Below, piece after piece: positions 33,501 to 44,429 of a DNA stretch of 64,000 nucleotides. The first letter of the stretch is position 1. Each line of letters starts with the position of its first letter. The stretch is taken from assembly GCA_019096065.1 (NCBI GenBank), contig JAGUCH010000002.1, forward strand, positions 16,318,501-16,382,500, given 5' to 3'. The DNA is from Paracyclopina nana (Eukaryota > Arthropoda > Copepoda > Cyclopoida > Cyclopettidae). The notes under the pieces were generated by a model. That model had not been told where the DNA came from. It made no database searches and saw only the letters and a list, made by a program, of their open reading frames with translations. The position numbers and the translations under genes were made by a program.

Positions 33501-36500
33501 CTTCGAATTGAGGACCCCAATCGGCGCAGTTGACCATGAAATGCCGAGGTTCTTGGTGACGAAACTTTTGTTTTTCGGTATATGCAGCCGCTCCAGCTTG
33601 ATGGTGAACTCCTTGATGCTGGCTTGACCCTTCTCCTTGTTGATCAAGTTTTTGGTGTTCTCCTTGTTGACCATGCCCTCCTCGATGTCAGAGCCCTCGT
33701 CGTCACTCATGTCCGCATCCAGCATTTTTTCCACCATGTTATCGCACTTTCGTTTCACGCATGCCTGCTTGCTCTTGCCAGTGCCCCCGAACTTGACCAT
33801 GTCCTTGCAGTGACTGCACTCGCCACACTCTTTGGCCAAGCAGCTTTCGCAGACTCCGCAGCGAACTTTGCGCGCAGTTTTGGACGAGCCCTTCTTCTCC
33901 TCCTCCTCCTCGATGATGCCTTTGAAGCACTCTTTGAAGACCTCGCTGATGAGGCAAGTGGTGGTGGCTTTGGAGAGGGGCATGGTGTGCTTCTTCTCCT
34001 TGGGCTCACCTCGGATGGTGACAGCCCTTTTGGCCTTCTTTTCGATGCCAGTCAAGCTGATCAAGTTCCTCATGCAGGGAGCATCCACCATAAACCTGAG
34101 AACAGAGCTGAAAATCCGGCATTGCATGGAAACGAAATCAAAAGCTCTCTCTACCTGGCTTCGTCGTCGTCGCCAGCATCCTCATAACTGGTGACTTGGG
34201 CAACCACAAATGATGCATAGTTGACCAGCATTTCGTTGTTCAACTGGTTCATCCCCTTGGGAACTTCCGCAGCCTCGACAATTGCCAAGAGCTCAGCATA
34301 CTCGAGTTGCTCTTGCTTTTCTTCCGCATCACACAGAGCCTCCACGACCACCTTGGAGAGGTGGGACTTCTCCAGGATTTGCCGGAAAAATGGGGCATAA
34401 ACAGGGCTCGCGGCTGTCAGGTAATAATGGGCAAACTCCGTCGAGACTCCCAGCATGACTGTCTCTCCGGATCCGTAACCCGATATCCACCATTCAGTCA
34501 AAGGGCCAGCATCCACGACTGGAACTCCTGTCTCCCCGGTTGGGTCGTTGTCAGTGATGCATTTCAAGTAGCCGCAAAATTTGATGTCCTCATTGCGAGC
34601 ATCCAACATTTCCCAGTCGAACCCGACCAAGTGACCAGCATTGTCATAGAACGTAAACTGAAACGAAAGTTCACTTTTGAAATATCGTTGGGCATGAATG
34701 TTTTTAAATATGTATGTCCAGCTGCAAATACGCACAAAAAAATAAAAGTAATAATAATAATACGAAAAAGTCATGCTTCATAATTATAAGAATATAACCT
34801 CGGATTAACGTGAGGGGTAGCCTAACCCAGACCAAATTCCTCATCAAAAATATGCACATTTTCGGGAAAAAACTCTAGCGCCTTTATCATTAATTTTTTT
34901 AAGCGCCTTTATGGCAATTACCACCTATAAAATCCCATATCTAGCTTTATTTACTTCATAAGCAAGTCTCTAAAATGCACAGGAAGGGAGATATTTTGGA
35001 GGGGGTCATTTTTTATTCAAAATGAGCTGCATGTTTTTTGAAATTTCATGTTTTGGGAAGGCCAGAATTTTGACATCACTGCCCTAGGGACAAAAGCTTT
35101 CAAATTTTTTGCATATTTTCGATGAGAAATTTAGTCAGGGTTAGGCTAGCCCTCAGGTTAATGTGACCTTTCACTCATATCTTTTCAGAGACATTCTCGC
35201 ATATATTCTATATACATATGAGTTTACCATAAGAAGACCATGTAGGTAAGAGGCGAATTGGAGAAAGTTGGAAAATAGTTAAAGGCTGCTATATTGGTTC
35301 TGAAGATTACCAAAATCTTAGAGAAAGACAATAAAAAAGTGGAATAAAATCCCATTTGTCACATTTGGTCACATTTACCGAAGGGGTAGCCAAACCTTAA
35401 AATTACGAACCAAAACAAAATGCGATTTCTAAAAGCTTAGGGGCCACTGACTGGCTCCCTTGAAGAATCCATTCAGTAGACCCAAAGCATTTTTTATCTG
35501 CCCATTTTTTGTGCATTTTTAGGCCCCCCATGGGTGTCTCAGAGAGTGGACTAAAAGTTGTTGTCCTGCATGCCCACTGTGCTCCAGGGGCTGAAATGTG
35601 TTTTTAGGGGGTAACTTTAGAGCAAAATTGAGCAACCATCCCCCAGTGGAATTTTTTTCTTTTTTTGCATAGAGTCAGCTAAAGATTAGTACTTTCAAAT
35701 AAAAAAATTAAAAAGTACACTTTCTTGTCTGAGGGCAGATAATTGTCTGTCAAAGTTAGCCAATTTTGGCCCTAATAACTTTGTTAAACAGACTTTGAAT
35801 ACAAGAGTTAAAAATTAAATTTTATTATAATTATAGGGTCACATGGAACAATATCTATTTCTGTCATTTTTTATTTTGGTAGCATCTTGGGGTACTTCTT
35901 TATGAAACCTTTATGACTTATTCAAAAATTAGCTAATATTGTTAACTTTTAATCTTTGATTTTACAAAATGCATTTATGATTGATGAGAAAAAATGTTTT
36001 ATAATTAAGGCTTGTGATAAGCTATTTTTATTATCATTGTTATGAAGTTTGATCACTCTTGTGAGTACCTTTATAGTAAACAACTGTCATCATAGTCATT
36101 AAGTTATGATTTCATTTAATGAACATGCAAAAAATGAGCTGAAATTGAAATTTTATTTCCAATATGGGATAAGACGATCAACTTTTATTTATATACTGTA
36201 ATACGATTTCCTCGTGTTATAATTCAGTTTACCGATCCGACTCAGCTCTTTTATATCACAGTTCTTTCTAAGCAATTTGGGGGATATTAAATACTTAACG
36301 GCCCTGGAATCAAATTCGAGGGATTTTAAGTAGCTTAATGCCCCTCATATTCCATGGAACTAATCAACATTCCAAAGAAGTTAGAAAAAGAGAGATTCTT
36401 CCAAGATTTGAACCTCAGCCAGTTGGATCAGCATTCCAATACTCTAACCACTGAGCTATGGAAACACCATGAAAATTGCATGCTATGTATAAGGCTTAAA

Positions 36501-37901
36501 CATAATTTAAGCCAGATAAAGAAACCAAAAAAACAAGGAATGACTGGGGTTTGAACCCTAGACTGCAGAATCAAAGCCAAGCGCTCTGACCACTATGCCA
36601 TGGCTGCAACTCACAAGAATTGTATTCTTAAAGTCTCTTTTATTGCTCTCAAACCACTGGATGTTAGCTGATGAGAGCCAGTGATACATAGCATAAAAAC
36701 CGAGCAGCATTTTCTAGGGCACAGGGCAGCCCGGTAACTTCATTAAAACACTCGAAAATCGTATTACAGTATATAAAATTGTATATTTTGAGCTGGGGCA
36801 CGTAAAATTGGGTCATTAAATAGCTGACCTTGGATTTTAAAATGGAAAAACACTCGTACAATTACAGCCCTCGCAGGCTCGGGCTAGTAAAGCTGTACTC
36901 GAGTTTTCCCATTTTAAAATCCTCGCTCAGCTATTTAATCACCCTACTTTACATGCCCCAGCTCGAAATAAATAACTATTTAGTCATGGTATTGTTGGAC
37001 CATTTTATAGGGTAGTTTTACTGTAAGAACATCATAGTTTGCTTAATTAGTGCCATTTAAGTTGATCACATCAAATTATGACATACGCAAAAGTTGTTCA
37101 TCATACCCCAAATTTATAATAAAATTTAATTTTCAGCTCAGGCATTTGCTGCGTATCTCTCAAAAAACTAAGGTTTTACAATTTACTCAATATTTTCAAA
37201 AAAAAAAAAAATGCTTTTTAAGGAAACACCCCAAGATGCAACCAAAATAAAAAAATTTCAGAAATAAATATTGTTCATAATCAATAGGCATTCTTTCACA
37301 ATTTAGAACAAATATTCTTTTCTTCAGTAGATTTTAACCATCATACCCATCATTTCATTACTGCTTAGCTAACCTCTAAATTTCTAGTGCAGAATTTTTG
37401 TCTCACTTTCTTAGAACAAATTTTCACAAAGTAGATTTTCACGGAATAGAGCTTTGATATGAACAGATGTTTTGCGGTTATATAGCACATTTCCAAGAAC
37501 ATTTTTTTTTGAACGAGCTCTATTTTATCAATCTGCATTCCCACTCTCTGTAATTAATTAACAGAACATTCGGCAACAAGTCGCCTACTTACTTGAGTCA
37601 CACGCAGCTCAGGCCTGTCATCGTCATCATTGGAACCGAAAACATCGGTCATCAAGGACGGATTTGTCAAGGCTATGAATTCCTCTGTAGCTCCTTCAGG
37701 AGCAGTCTCATGAAAAATCAAGTTGGCATTGTCCTCAAGCCTTTGGCGGCAATACACACAAAACTTGGAGGAATCAGGAGACTTTTCTCGTCTCCGCTTG
37801 CCAGGTTTCGAATCTCCCTTTTTGGAGGCTTTCGTTCTTTTCTTCGACTTGCATGACGAGGCCTCTCCAAGTTCGAAATCTGAATCCTCAAGATCGGACA
37901 T
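30570..37901 (-). CDS. DNMT1: DNA (cytosine-5)-methyltransferase 1, maintenance methyltransferase
   Basis: Eight exons are inferred: 37901-37593, 34657-34155, 34095-33261, 33203-32607, 32547-32300, 32241-31749, 31693-31125 and 31068-30570, totalling 4,053 nt in one frame (1,350 residues). Domain order is canonical. The RFTS domain spans the 2.9-kb first intron ([11 protein letters not shown], then [18 protein letters not shown]-type [10 protein letters not shown]). The CXXC finger ([30 protein letters not shown]) lies near residue 350, followed by two BAH domains and a Gly-Lys linker (GKGKGKGK). The catalytic domain has [22 protein letters not shown] with the nucleophilic Cys, ENVRNF, QTRRR and GNAVPP. 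It copies CpG methylation after replication. The PCNA-binding N-terminus of vertebrates is short or absent. It is head-to-head with XPA. Confidence 0.97.
34803..35167. mobile_element. Probable MITE in DNMT1 intron 1 (about 60-bp inverted repeats)
   Basis: The left arm (from 34803) reads GATTAACGTGAGGGGTAG, CCTAACCC and continues into ACCAAATTCCTCATCAAAAA. The right arm (ending about 35167) is its inverted counterpart with several mismatches, ending GGGTTAGGCTAGCCCTCAGG then TTAATGTG. Together they enclose about 365 bp with no coding potential. A related single copy of GGGGTAGCC-AAACC occurs near 35396-35412. No target duplication is convincing. Confidence 0.55.
36401..36466 (-). repeat. tRNA-derived (SINE-like) segment
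   Basis: Read on the minus strand, an A-box TAGCTCAGTGGTTAGAG lies about 35-40 nt upstream of a B-box GGTTCAAATC. The acceptor-stem halves do not pair, so this is a tRNA-derived pseudogene or SINE head, not a functional tRNA. Confidence 0.55.
36541..36612 (-). repeat. tRNA-derived (SINE-like) segment
   Basis: On the minus strand the A-box GGCATAGTGGTCAGAGC and B-box GGGTTCAAACCCC are well formed and about 72 nt of tRNA-like sequence is present. The 5' and 3' acceptor arms (GCAGCCA and AGTCATTCC) do not pair, arguing for a pseudogene or SINE head. Confidence 0.55.
36789..36966. repeat. Foldback element A with conserved centre
   Basis: Imperfect arms of about 70 bp (36789-36860 and 36893-36966; GAGCTGGGGCACGTAAA at the left, mirrored by TTTACATGCCCCAGCTC at the right) surround a short centre with CCTCGCAGGCTCGGGCTAGT then AAAGCTG. 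The centre closely matches that of the foldback at 52343-52530, but the arms are much less similar between copies than within a copy. Confidence 0.65.
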
Positions 37902-38122
37902 TTCCCGCACAATCGCTTTCACAATTCGCACCAAAAAAGTCCGGGAAAATAATGACAACATTAAGAGCTACACGATAGATTTATCTAGAAAAACGTCATA
38001 CTTTTCAAGAAAAAGCCACATTGAATTGAATTATTTTGACACTTCGATAGCAACACTTTTCAGGTCTTCTGATTTTGTTTTTGTCCTCGGATTTTCAGTT
38101 TTTTTCTAGCTGAACTGTGAAA
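37902..38122. promoter_or_regulatory. DNMT1-XPA bidirectional promoter
   Basis: Only 221 bp separates the DNMT1 start (37901, minus) from the XPA start (38123, plus), so both 5' UTRs and core promoters must lie here. No TATA box is evident. The interval is AT-rich. An alternative in-frame upstream ATG for DNMT1 exists at 37961 but lies closer to the shared region and lacks the acidic [10 protein letters not shown]-type start. Confidence 0.6.
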
Positions 38123-39077
38123 ATGAGTTCGGAAATGGCAGAAGATCCCTTTGACGATGATTTTGACGAGGAACTTATCGCTAGCGTTGAAGAAGCTCCT
38201 CAGTCAGCATTAAATGAGGCACAAGTAATTACTGCTGCATTTATTTATTTTTTGCGTGAAATTTAGCATCATTTTTTCAATCAATGCTTTCTTTATTTTC
38301 TAGAAATTAAGAGCTGAGAAGAATAGGCTGAAGGCTATTGCCCTGAAAAAGGCCAGACTAAGTGCTCAGCCATATCCTGACACCAAAGGCCAGAAGGAAT
38401 TTTTACCCAAAGACAAGGCGAAAAAGCATGACAAAAAGGAGGCAAAGCTCGTGGACACAAATGCTGGTTTCTTCATCGAAGAAGAAAATGGGCAAGATGA
38501 TGAAGGAGTAGTAGCAGAGCCCATTCCAGCTCCTGTCATCGAACCAGATCGGCCGAAATGTCAAGAATGCTCAGAGGAATTAGCCGATTCATATTTGCTC
38601 AGAACTTTCGATCTGGAGGTGTGCGACGGCTGCAAAAACACGGAAAAAGATGGCAAGCATGAGCTGATCACCAAGACGGATGCCAAAAACGAGTTTTTGC
38701 TCAAAGACACCGATTTCGAGCGCCCCGAACCGCCCCTCAAGTTCATTTTGAGGAAAAATCCACATAATCCGAGGTGGGGAGACATGAAGCTCTTTCTCAG
38801 GCTCCAGGTTGAGCAAAGAGCATTGGAAGTATGGGGCGACGAGGAGACACTGGAGCAGGAGCACGAGAAACGCGAGGACAAGCGTGACAAGGCCAAAGTG
38901 AAAAAGTTCAACAAGAAGCTCAAGGCGTTGCGTATGCAAGTGCGTGGCAGCCTGTACAAAAAAGACATTTCCAACCACGAGCATGACTATGGCGAAGAGA
39001 CCTATGATGAAGACCAAGACGAGTATTCAAGAACGTGTAAGACTTGCGGCCATGTTCACAGCTATGAAAAAATGTGA
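38123..39077 (+). CDS. XPA: XPA, nucleotide-excision-repair damage verification protein
   Basis: Exons 38123-38224 and 38304-39077 encode about 291 residues. An acidic start (MAEDPFDDDFDEEL region) and basic middle precede the C4 zinc finger CQECSEELADSYLLRTFD with its second pair CDGC, then the XPA C-terminal DNA-binding domain (LITKTDAKNEFLLKDTDFER, LKFILRKNPHNPRWGDMKLF, LRLQVEQRALEVWG). The tail has HEHDYGEETYDEDQDEYS and CKTCGHVHSYEKM, the region that contacts TFIIH in other animals. XPA scaffolds the NER pre-incision complex in the nucleus. It is head-to-head with DNMT1, and its stop is 8 bp from the convergent XRN2 stop, so its 3' UTR must run antisense into XRN2. Confidence 0.95.
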
Positions 39078-39085
39078 TGATTTAT

Positions 39086-42000
39086 TCAGTTGTTCCTCCA
39101 ATTATTGCCTCCTCTGTAACCTCCACCTCCTCCTCTCTGAGGTCGGTTGTTGTAGCCATAACCGCCGCCTCTATGTTGGTTTTGGCCTCTGTTGTTGTGG
39201 TACCCTCCGCCGCGATGCTGGTCTTGCCTACCATAGCCACCTCTGTTGTTATCGTGATAGCCACGATTTTGCTGCTGACCATACTGGCCTCCATATCCTC
39301 CTCGGTTGTTGCCCTGCCAGTTGTCACGGTTCTGACCGTGCTGGTTGTGACCTTGGTGGTAGCCTCCTCGGCCTTGGTGTTGTTGGCCAAATGGCCTTTC
39401 GTTTTGGGCTGCCATCATCATGTTTGTTACAAGAGCTCCGATGGGAGGTGGGACTGCAGCGTAAGCTCCCTAAAAAACCAATTCATAAAATTTGAGGGCA
39501 TTTTTTCAGTTTTCGAATATATATACCTCGTTTCTGTTCCTGTTGTTGTAATGGTTCAACATTCTGTGCCCGGAGTTGTCCAATTGGGCTCGGTCGCGTC
39601 TCTCACCAAAGCCGAACCTTGGTGTGAAATTTGAGCTTCTCTCAATCAAATCTTGTGGCCGCAAAACGTTTGGAGGATCCACTGCCCCTTCCAACCTCTT
39701 GGAAGGGAAAATGTACTCCTCAGGGTACTTGGGGTCTCTGAACCGAACGCAGAGCGTCCGCACACCCTCGACCTGCTTGAGACCCTTGACGGGTGTCTGG
39801 AACACCCCATCTGTTTCAATGCAGTCCTAAAGATTAAAGATCTCAATAAGCTCCATCAAGCTGGATTTGAAAGAGTGTACTTTACTTTAGAGAAGAGGAC
39901 ACGGCCTCCCATCCCTTGGAACATTCTTCCATCAAGCTGGATCTCAGTGTCCTGGTCGAAATTCTCGGTGTATATGGTTCTCAGAAGGTTGTATCCCTTG
40001 TGGCCTTCTCTCACGTAGAGCCTGTCGTCGCCCCTCATATTTCGGCGATTTTCCTCAGCGGTGAGCGACTCGTACAGCGGCTCCAGAGCTGCCTTGAGCC
40101 TCACCTCATCCACGAAAGGCAGCAAAGCTACGCCTTGCCAAGCATACTTTTTGCCATTGAGATCAATCTTGAAGTCTTCAGGATAAAAATCAATAATAGT
40201 GGCTTCTGGGTCCACCATGAGTTCAGCCCAGGGCTCAGGCACATGGGATCTGCTTGCAGCAGGAAACACACCCATCAGTTGCTCCAGGGGCTTAAATGGC
40301 TGAGTGTTCTTCTCGAATTCGTTGGGGATGTCCCCAATGTTGACAAAGTCACTCGCAAAAGGGGCGTAGTGGTAAGGGAAATACCACTTCCACGAGGCGC
40401 ATCCTTGGTAGTAATACCTCAATACCCAGCAAAGGCCAATGGTATACTCAGCAGCCACCCTATGCCTGAATTCCTTGTCGGATGGCAACACACCGAATTT
40501 GGACTCGTAGTATCGATCTTTGAAGCCGTCCTCATACAGCCTCACCTCGTCTGGAGTTTCGGGCTCCGAATCTGGATCATCTTCAGCTGGCCTTTTCCGC
40601 GAAGGCCCTGCCGTCGTCGGAGCCAAAGACTGGCCAGCCTTCAGCTTGGCTCGCAAGTCTTGGGCAGCATTTTTGTTGCTGGCCTCCATGCCTTCTTTCC
40701 TCATAGCGATGGCTTCAGCCTTGACATTGGTCAAAGCATCCATATGTTGGCCCACGGCCTGAGGAGCAAATTGGCCTCGCGGGAGCCACTTGGGAGCCTC
40801 CTCGCTCTCCATCCGTTCAAGCCTCTCCCTCCTTCGCTTGGCCTTGTTTCTAGCCTTGAAATTCTCCTCATTCCTCTGCCTGTCCTTGAAGATATGATCC
40901 TCCACTTTGCCCAATTCTTGCATGATCAGCTGCACTCGCGCAGGGTTGACCATGCCACTGTCGGTTAAAAAGCCCTGAAAAAAATAAAAAACATGTGCAT
41001 TTCGTATTCATCACATGTTCTTTAGCACACAGCCACACAGAAGCCAACTAACTTCAAGCGGCAGACTCTAGAGGCCTTACTAAATTATAATGACACTTCA
41101 GTTGGCTATTGAAGGCCATCCAAGAATGCCGTCCATCAAGCACACCGATGTGGCCCTGGGCCTAGGCCATGCCAAAATGGTCGGCCCGGAGTACAAGATT
41201 GTGGGCAAAAAAATTGGTGCTGGCAACTTTGGTGAGGTCAGGCTAGGAGTGCACGTGCCCACCGGAGAAAAGGTCGCTGTGAAAATCGAGCGAATCGTTC
41301 AAAACCAAAAAGGCCCATGTGCCACCATTAGGCTGAGGCAAGAATACGAAATGCTCCGGCTTGTCTACAGGGGCTACCCCAAAGGCCACAAAATCAACGG
41401 CATTCCCAAGATCTACCATTTCGCAAGATGTGGAACGCTGGACTGCATGGTACTCGAATTGTTGGGTGCCAACCTGGAAGACCTATTCGAGATGTGTGGC
41501 TCTAAATTCACCCTGAAAACCGTCCTCATGATAGCTTTCCAGCTTCTAGACAGGATTGAGGTAGTGCATAGCAGAGGCCTTGTCTACAGAGATGTCAAGC
41601 CGGAAAATTTCCTGCTGGGAAGAAAGAATACGAGGGAATCCAACATCATTCACCTCGTGGATTTTGGCCTTGCCACATATTACAGGGACCCCGCAACTGG
41701 CAAGCATCTACCCTATCTGGACCTGAAAACCATGACTGGAACCGCGAGGTACATGAGCGTGCACAGCCACTTGGGAAAAGCGCAGTCCAGAAGAGATGAC
41801 TTGGAGTCCATAGGCTATGTCCTCATTTACTTCCTGCGGGGGAAACTGCCGTGGCAAGGCTTCAAGACGGGGGGCAATGTGAAGGAGAAGTACAGAAGAA
41901 TTAGGGACTCCAAAATGAAGACTCCAGTCAAGACATTATGCGATGGCATGCCGCCAGCATTTGAGTCCTACATGGCATATGTGAAGGCTCTCAAGTTTTC

Positions 42001-44429
42001 AGACACTCCAGACTACGAATATTTGAAGGACCTGTTCCATAGCCTTTATGAGTCCAATGGGTACAGCTACGATGCTCCAGACTTTGACTGGTCCAAATTT
42101 GGAGAGTTGCCCTCGGATGTGTCTCGCTTCAACAAGGCGAGGCGAGGCTCGAAAGTCAGCTCTCTAAATACGGAGGCGAGTGACGAGGAGGAGGAAATGA
42201 GGGAAGAGGTGGAATCAACATACAAAGAAGAGCATGAAGATACTGTCGGTAAGAACATATGAATGACTACATGTCAGTTATTTGAAATTTGACTGATTCC
42301 AGGTGAACTGGGCAATATCAAAAACCAAACCAAGAAAATGGCCAGACTTAACACATCACAAATGAATGTGCGAAGCCTCTCACTGTCAGAAACTGGGCCC
42401 AACATTTACAACAGTTCAACAGACATTAGTGCCAACAGCGAGGGCAATGCCTCGACAGTTCCAGTTACCATGCAGCCTTCGCACTCAATGTCAATCCTTG
42501 AACTCTACAAGGCCGACGACAAGCACGGCAGCCCAAGTCAAGGATACCATAGTAACGAATACAAAAATGACTCCTTGAAAATCGACAGTATTGCAGTGGA
42601 CGACCAACAACAACTGAAATGCGAGCTCCAATACGCTGCTGCTGCAGATGAGAAAAGCTGCAAGGGCTGCACAGAAGCCACAATGTCCGAGGAAAAAGTC
42701 ACGTTTTTGTGCTTCACGTGGAGAAAGAAGAAAAAGGGGCTCACTTTTCATTCTTGCAGCCAACAGGAAAACCAATAGGATAAATTGCATGCTTGAGTAA
42801 AACATTGCGAAATTTGGAACGTACTTTGGCGCAAAAAAATAGCTAGCTCTTTAAATTATCCCTCCTTGCTACTTAAAAAAATTATATAATAGAAGAGTCC
42901 CTACTCTCTTTTTGTTCTTGGCCCATAAAAAACAAAAAATTATGTTGACCATGAATTTGTATCTGTGATAGAAATACACGCATTTCAATTAGGAAGCCAT
43001 ATTGTCTACCACGTACTATAGTCCTATCTAGCTACTGCGGAAGGTTTCACAAAGTATTCTGTATCTGTAGGGCAATTAATACATGGTAAAAAATGCTTAC
43101 CCCTGTTTTGAAGACTGCTTCCTTGTACAGTTTCACCAGTCTGTCAATGGCATTTTCCCTGATCTCTAAGCTGGGCAGGTGGGGCAAGAAATCATTGCCC
43201 ACGAAAAAGCACATGAACACCCAATCATCAATGGCTCTTTCAAAGTCATAGGGAAAGGGCAAATTAGGCATGGCCAGATCTCTTCTCAAGTATTCGCGGA
43301 GAACGCTAAGCCTCACAAAAATGTACTTGACCTCATCACCAAACACAGGTGTGTCTTCGCCAACATAATCAGACCCTTCAATGGGCTTTGCTGCTCCCTA
43401 GAAGAAGAAGTCTTGAGGGCACAGTTCGATTCAATTTTGAAGCCAACTTACCTGACAGTCGACCATGTCATGGCCCATTTGCCTGCAGAGGTCACATGGC
43501 CTGGGCTTATTTGGCTTAAATTCCTCTCGAATGATGGTAAAGTTGGGCTCATGAGTGGCCAAACCAAGCATAATCAAGTCAGCATCCGCTCCACACAATA
43601 CATGCTGCGTGTTGGGATCATGGTCAGGCTGAGCTCTTTGCTTCCTGCAAAAACCCAAAAATGTTATACCTTGACAGCCTCGATATACACAGAGGATAGA
43701 AAATACCTGATGTAATCCATGATTTTGTGCTCCCCTTCGCCAGGAACATTGGCATCTGACAAGATAACCTTAATGTTTCGCCACCCTGGATCGTTGTTGA
43801 GCCGGTCATGAATGTAATACTGGAGACAAGTGGACAATCTGTCCATGAAAGGAGTGCCAGGGGTGATGCAATTGGTGTCAAAGTGAACCTGCTTCTCTTT
43901 CTGAGGAGGCAAATAGAAGCCCTTAGCCTCCATCTCTTCTCTGAGCCTGGCCATCGTTTCAATTTTCTCCGCTGCTTCTTTGGAAGCCCTAAATCGTCTC
44001 GATCTTTGCTGGTTCATTTTGGCTCTGGGAGCCACTCCATCGATGGCCATGTAGAGTACTTTGCGTGGCCTGACGATGGCAAACAGCCTGTCAACACATT
44101 CAAAGATGGCGACCATCATTTCGTCCTCGGTCTTGGGAGCAGGTTTGTCTTCTGGATGAGTACAGGGATGGATAATGCCATTCATATCCAAATACAGATT
44201 GTCAAACTCGACTTGATTCGGGTTGGGCTGAGTCGTATCTACGGGTTGCCTAACTCCGTCGCATTCTTGCGGCTAAGAAGGCAAAAATTAGATCAAAAGT
44301 AATTATATTTGCCTTCTGTTTTGGGCCAAAAATTGACGCAACTTCAAAACTCACCTTATCTTCCAAGCAGTCAATGATGACAGATGGATACTTGCGAGTC
44401 AGCCATCTAAAAAAGGCCGGAACTCCCAT
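39086..44429 (-). CDS. XRN2: XRN2/Rat1 nuclear 5'-3' exoribonuclease
   Basis: Exons 44429-44355, 44272-43707, 43644-43452, 43397-43101, 40974-39886, 39826-39527 and 39469-39086 sum to 2,904 nt (967 residues) in one frame. The N-terminus is [18 protein letters not shown]. Active-site segments are intact: [59 protein letters not shown] and [16 protein letters not shown]. The core continues with [33 protein letters not shown] and [14 protein letters not shown]. The last exon is an Arg/Gly/Asn/Gln-rich low-complexity tail. XRN2 degrades nascent RNA after poly(A)-site cleavage to terminate Pol II and trims rRNA. Intron 4 (43100-40975) contains the CK1-gamma gene on the opposite strand. Its AATAAA (TTTATT at 39081-39086) overlaps the stop. 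Confidence 0.96.
41090..42778 (+). CDS. CSNK1G: Casein kinase 1 gamma-like kinase nested in XRN2 intron
   Basis: Exons 41090-42248 and 42303-42778 give about 544 residues. The kinase domain reads [16 protein letters not shown] (Gly loop), VAVKIER (Lys), [29 protein letters not shown] (catalytic loop), VDFGLATYY (DFG), and the CK1-specific [14 protein letters not shown] in place of APE. The tail ends with [10 protein letters not shown], resembling the palmitoylated Cys-basic motif that tethers CK1-gamma to the plasma membrane, where it phosphorylates LRP6/arrow in Wnt signalling. The N-lobe has small insertions relative to vertebrate CK1-gamma. The whole gene lies antisense within one XRN2 intron, and the complete kinase domain is on a single exon. 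Confidence 0.9.

Larger units (their letters stand above)
36185..36779. mobile_element. Composite inverted-repeat element with two tRNA-like heads, copy A
   Basis: Inverted termini at 36185-36235 (TTTATATACTGTAATACGAT followed by TTCCTCGTGTTATAATTCAG) and 36731-36779 enclose about 500 bp inside DNMT1 intron 1. The interior holds two minus-strand tRNA-like segments, with A-box-like TAGCTCAGTGGTTAGAG and GGCATAGTGGTCAGAGC and B-box-like GGTTCAAATC and GGTTCAAACCC. It is related to the element at 51759-52341 by the shared inner end (ATAATTCAGTTTACC) and the right-hand GGTAACTTCAT, yet the outer 12 or so bases differ between copies while matching between the two ends of one copy. It is immediately followed by a foldback. 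Confidence 0.6.

Noticed and set aside
33582-34187. 201-residue plus-strand frame
   Set aside because: It is antisense to the DNMT1 CXXC exon, whose domain motifs are unambiguous.
37949-37961. Upstream in-frame ATG of DNMT1 as the start
   Set aside because: It adds a hydrophobic/basic stretch unlike DNMT1 and encroaches on the 221-bp shared promoter. The downstream ATG gives a normal acidic start.
39074-39634. Hydrophobic plus-strand frame opposite the XRN2 C-terminus
   Set aside because: It is a shadow of the Gly/Arg/Asn-rich XRN2 tail, with no start context or family match.
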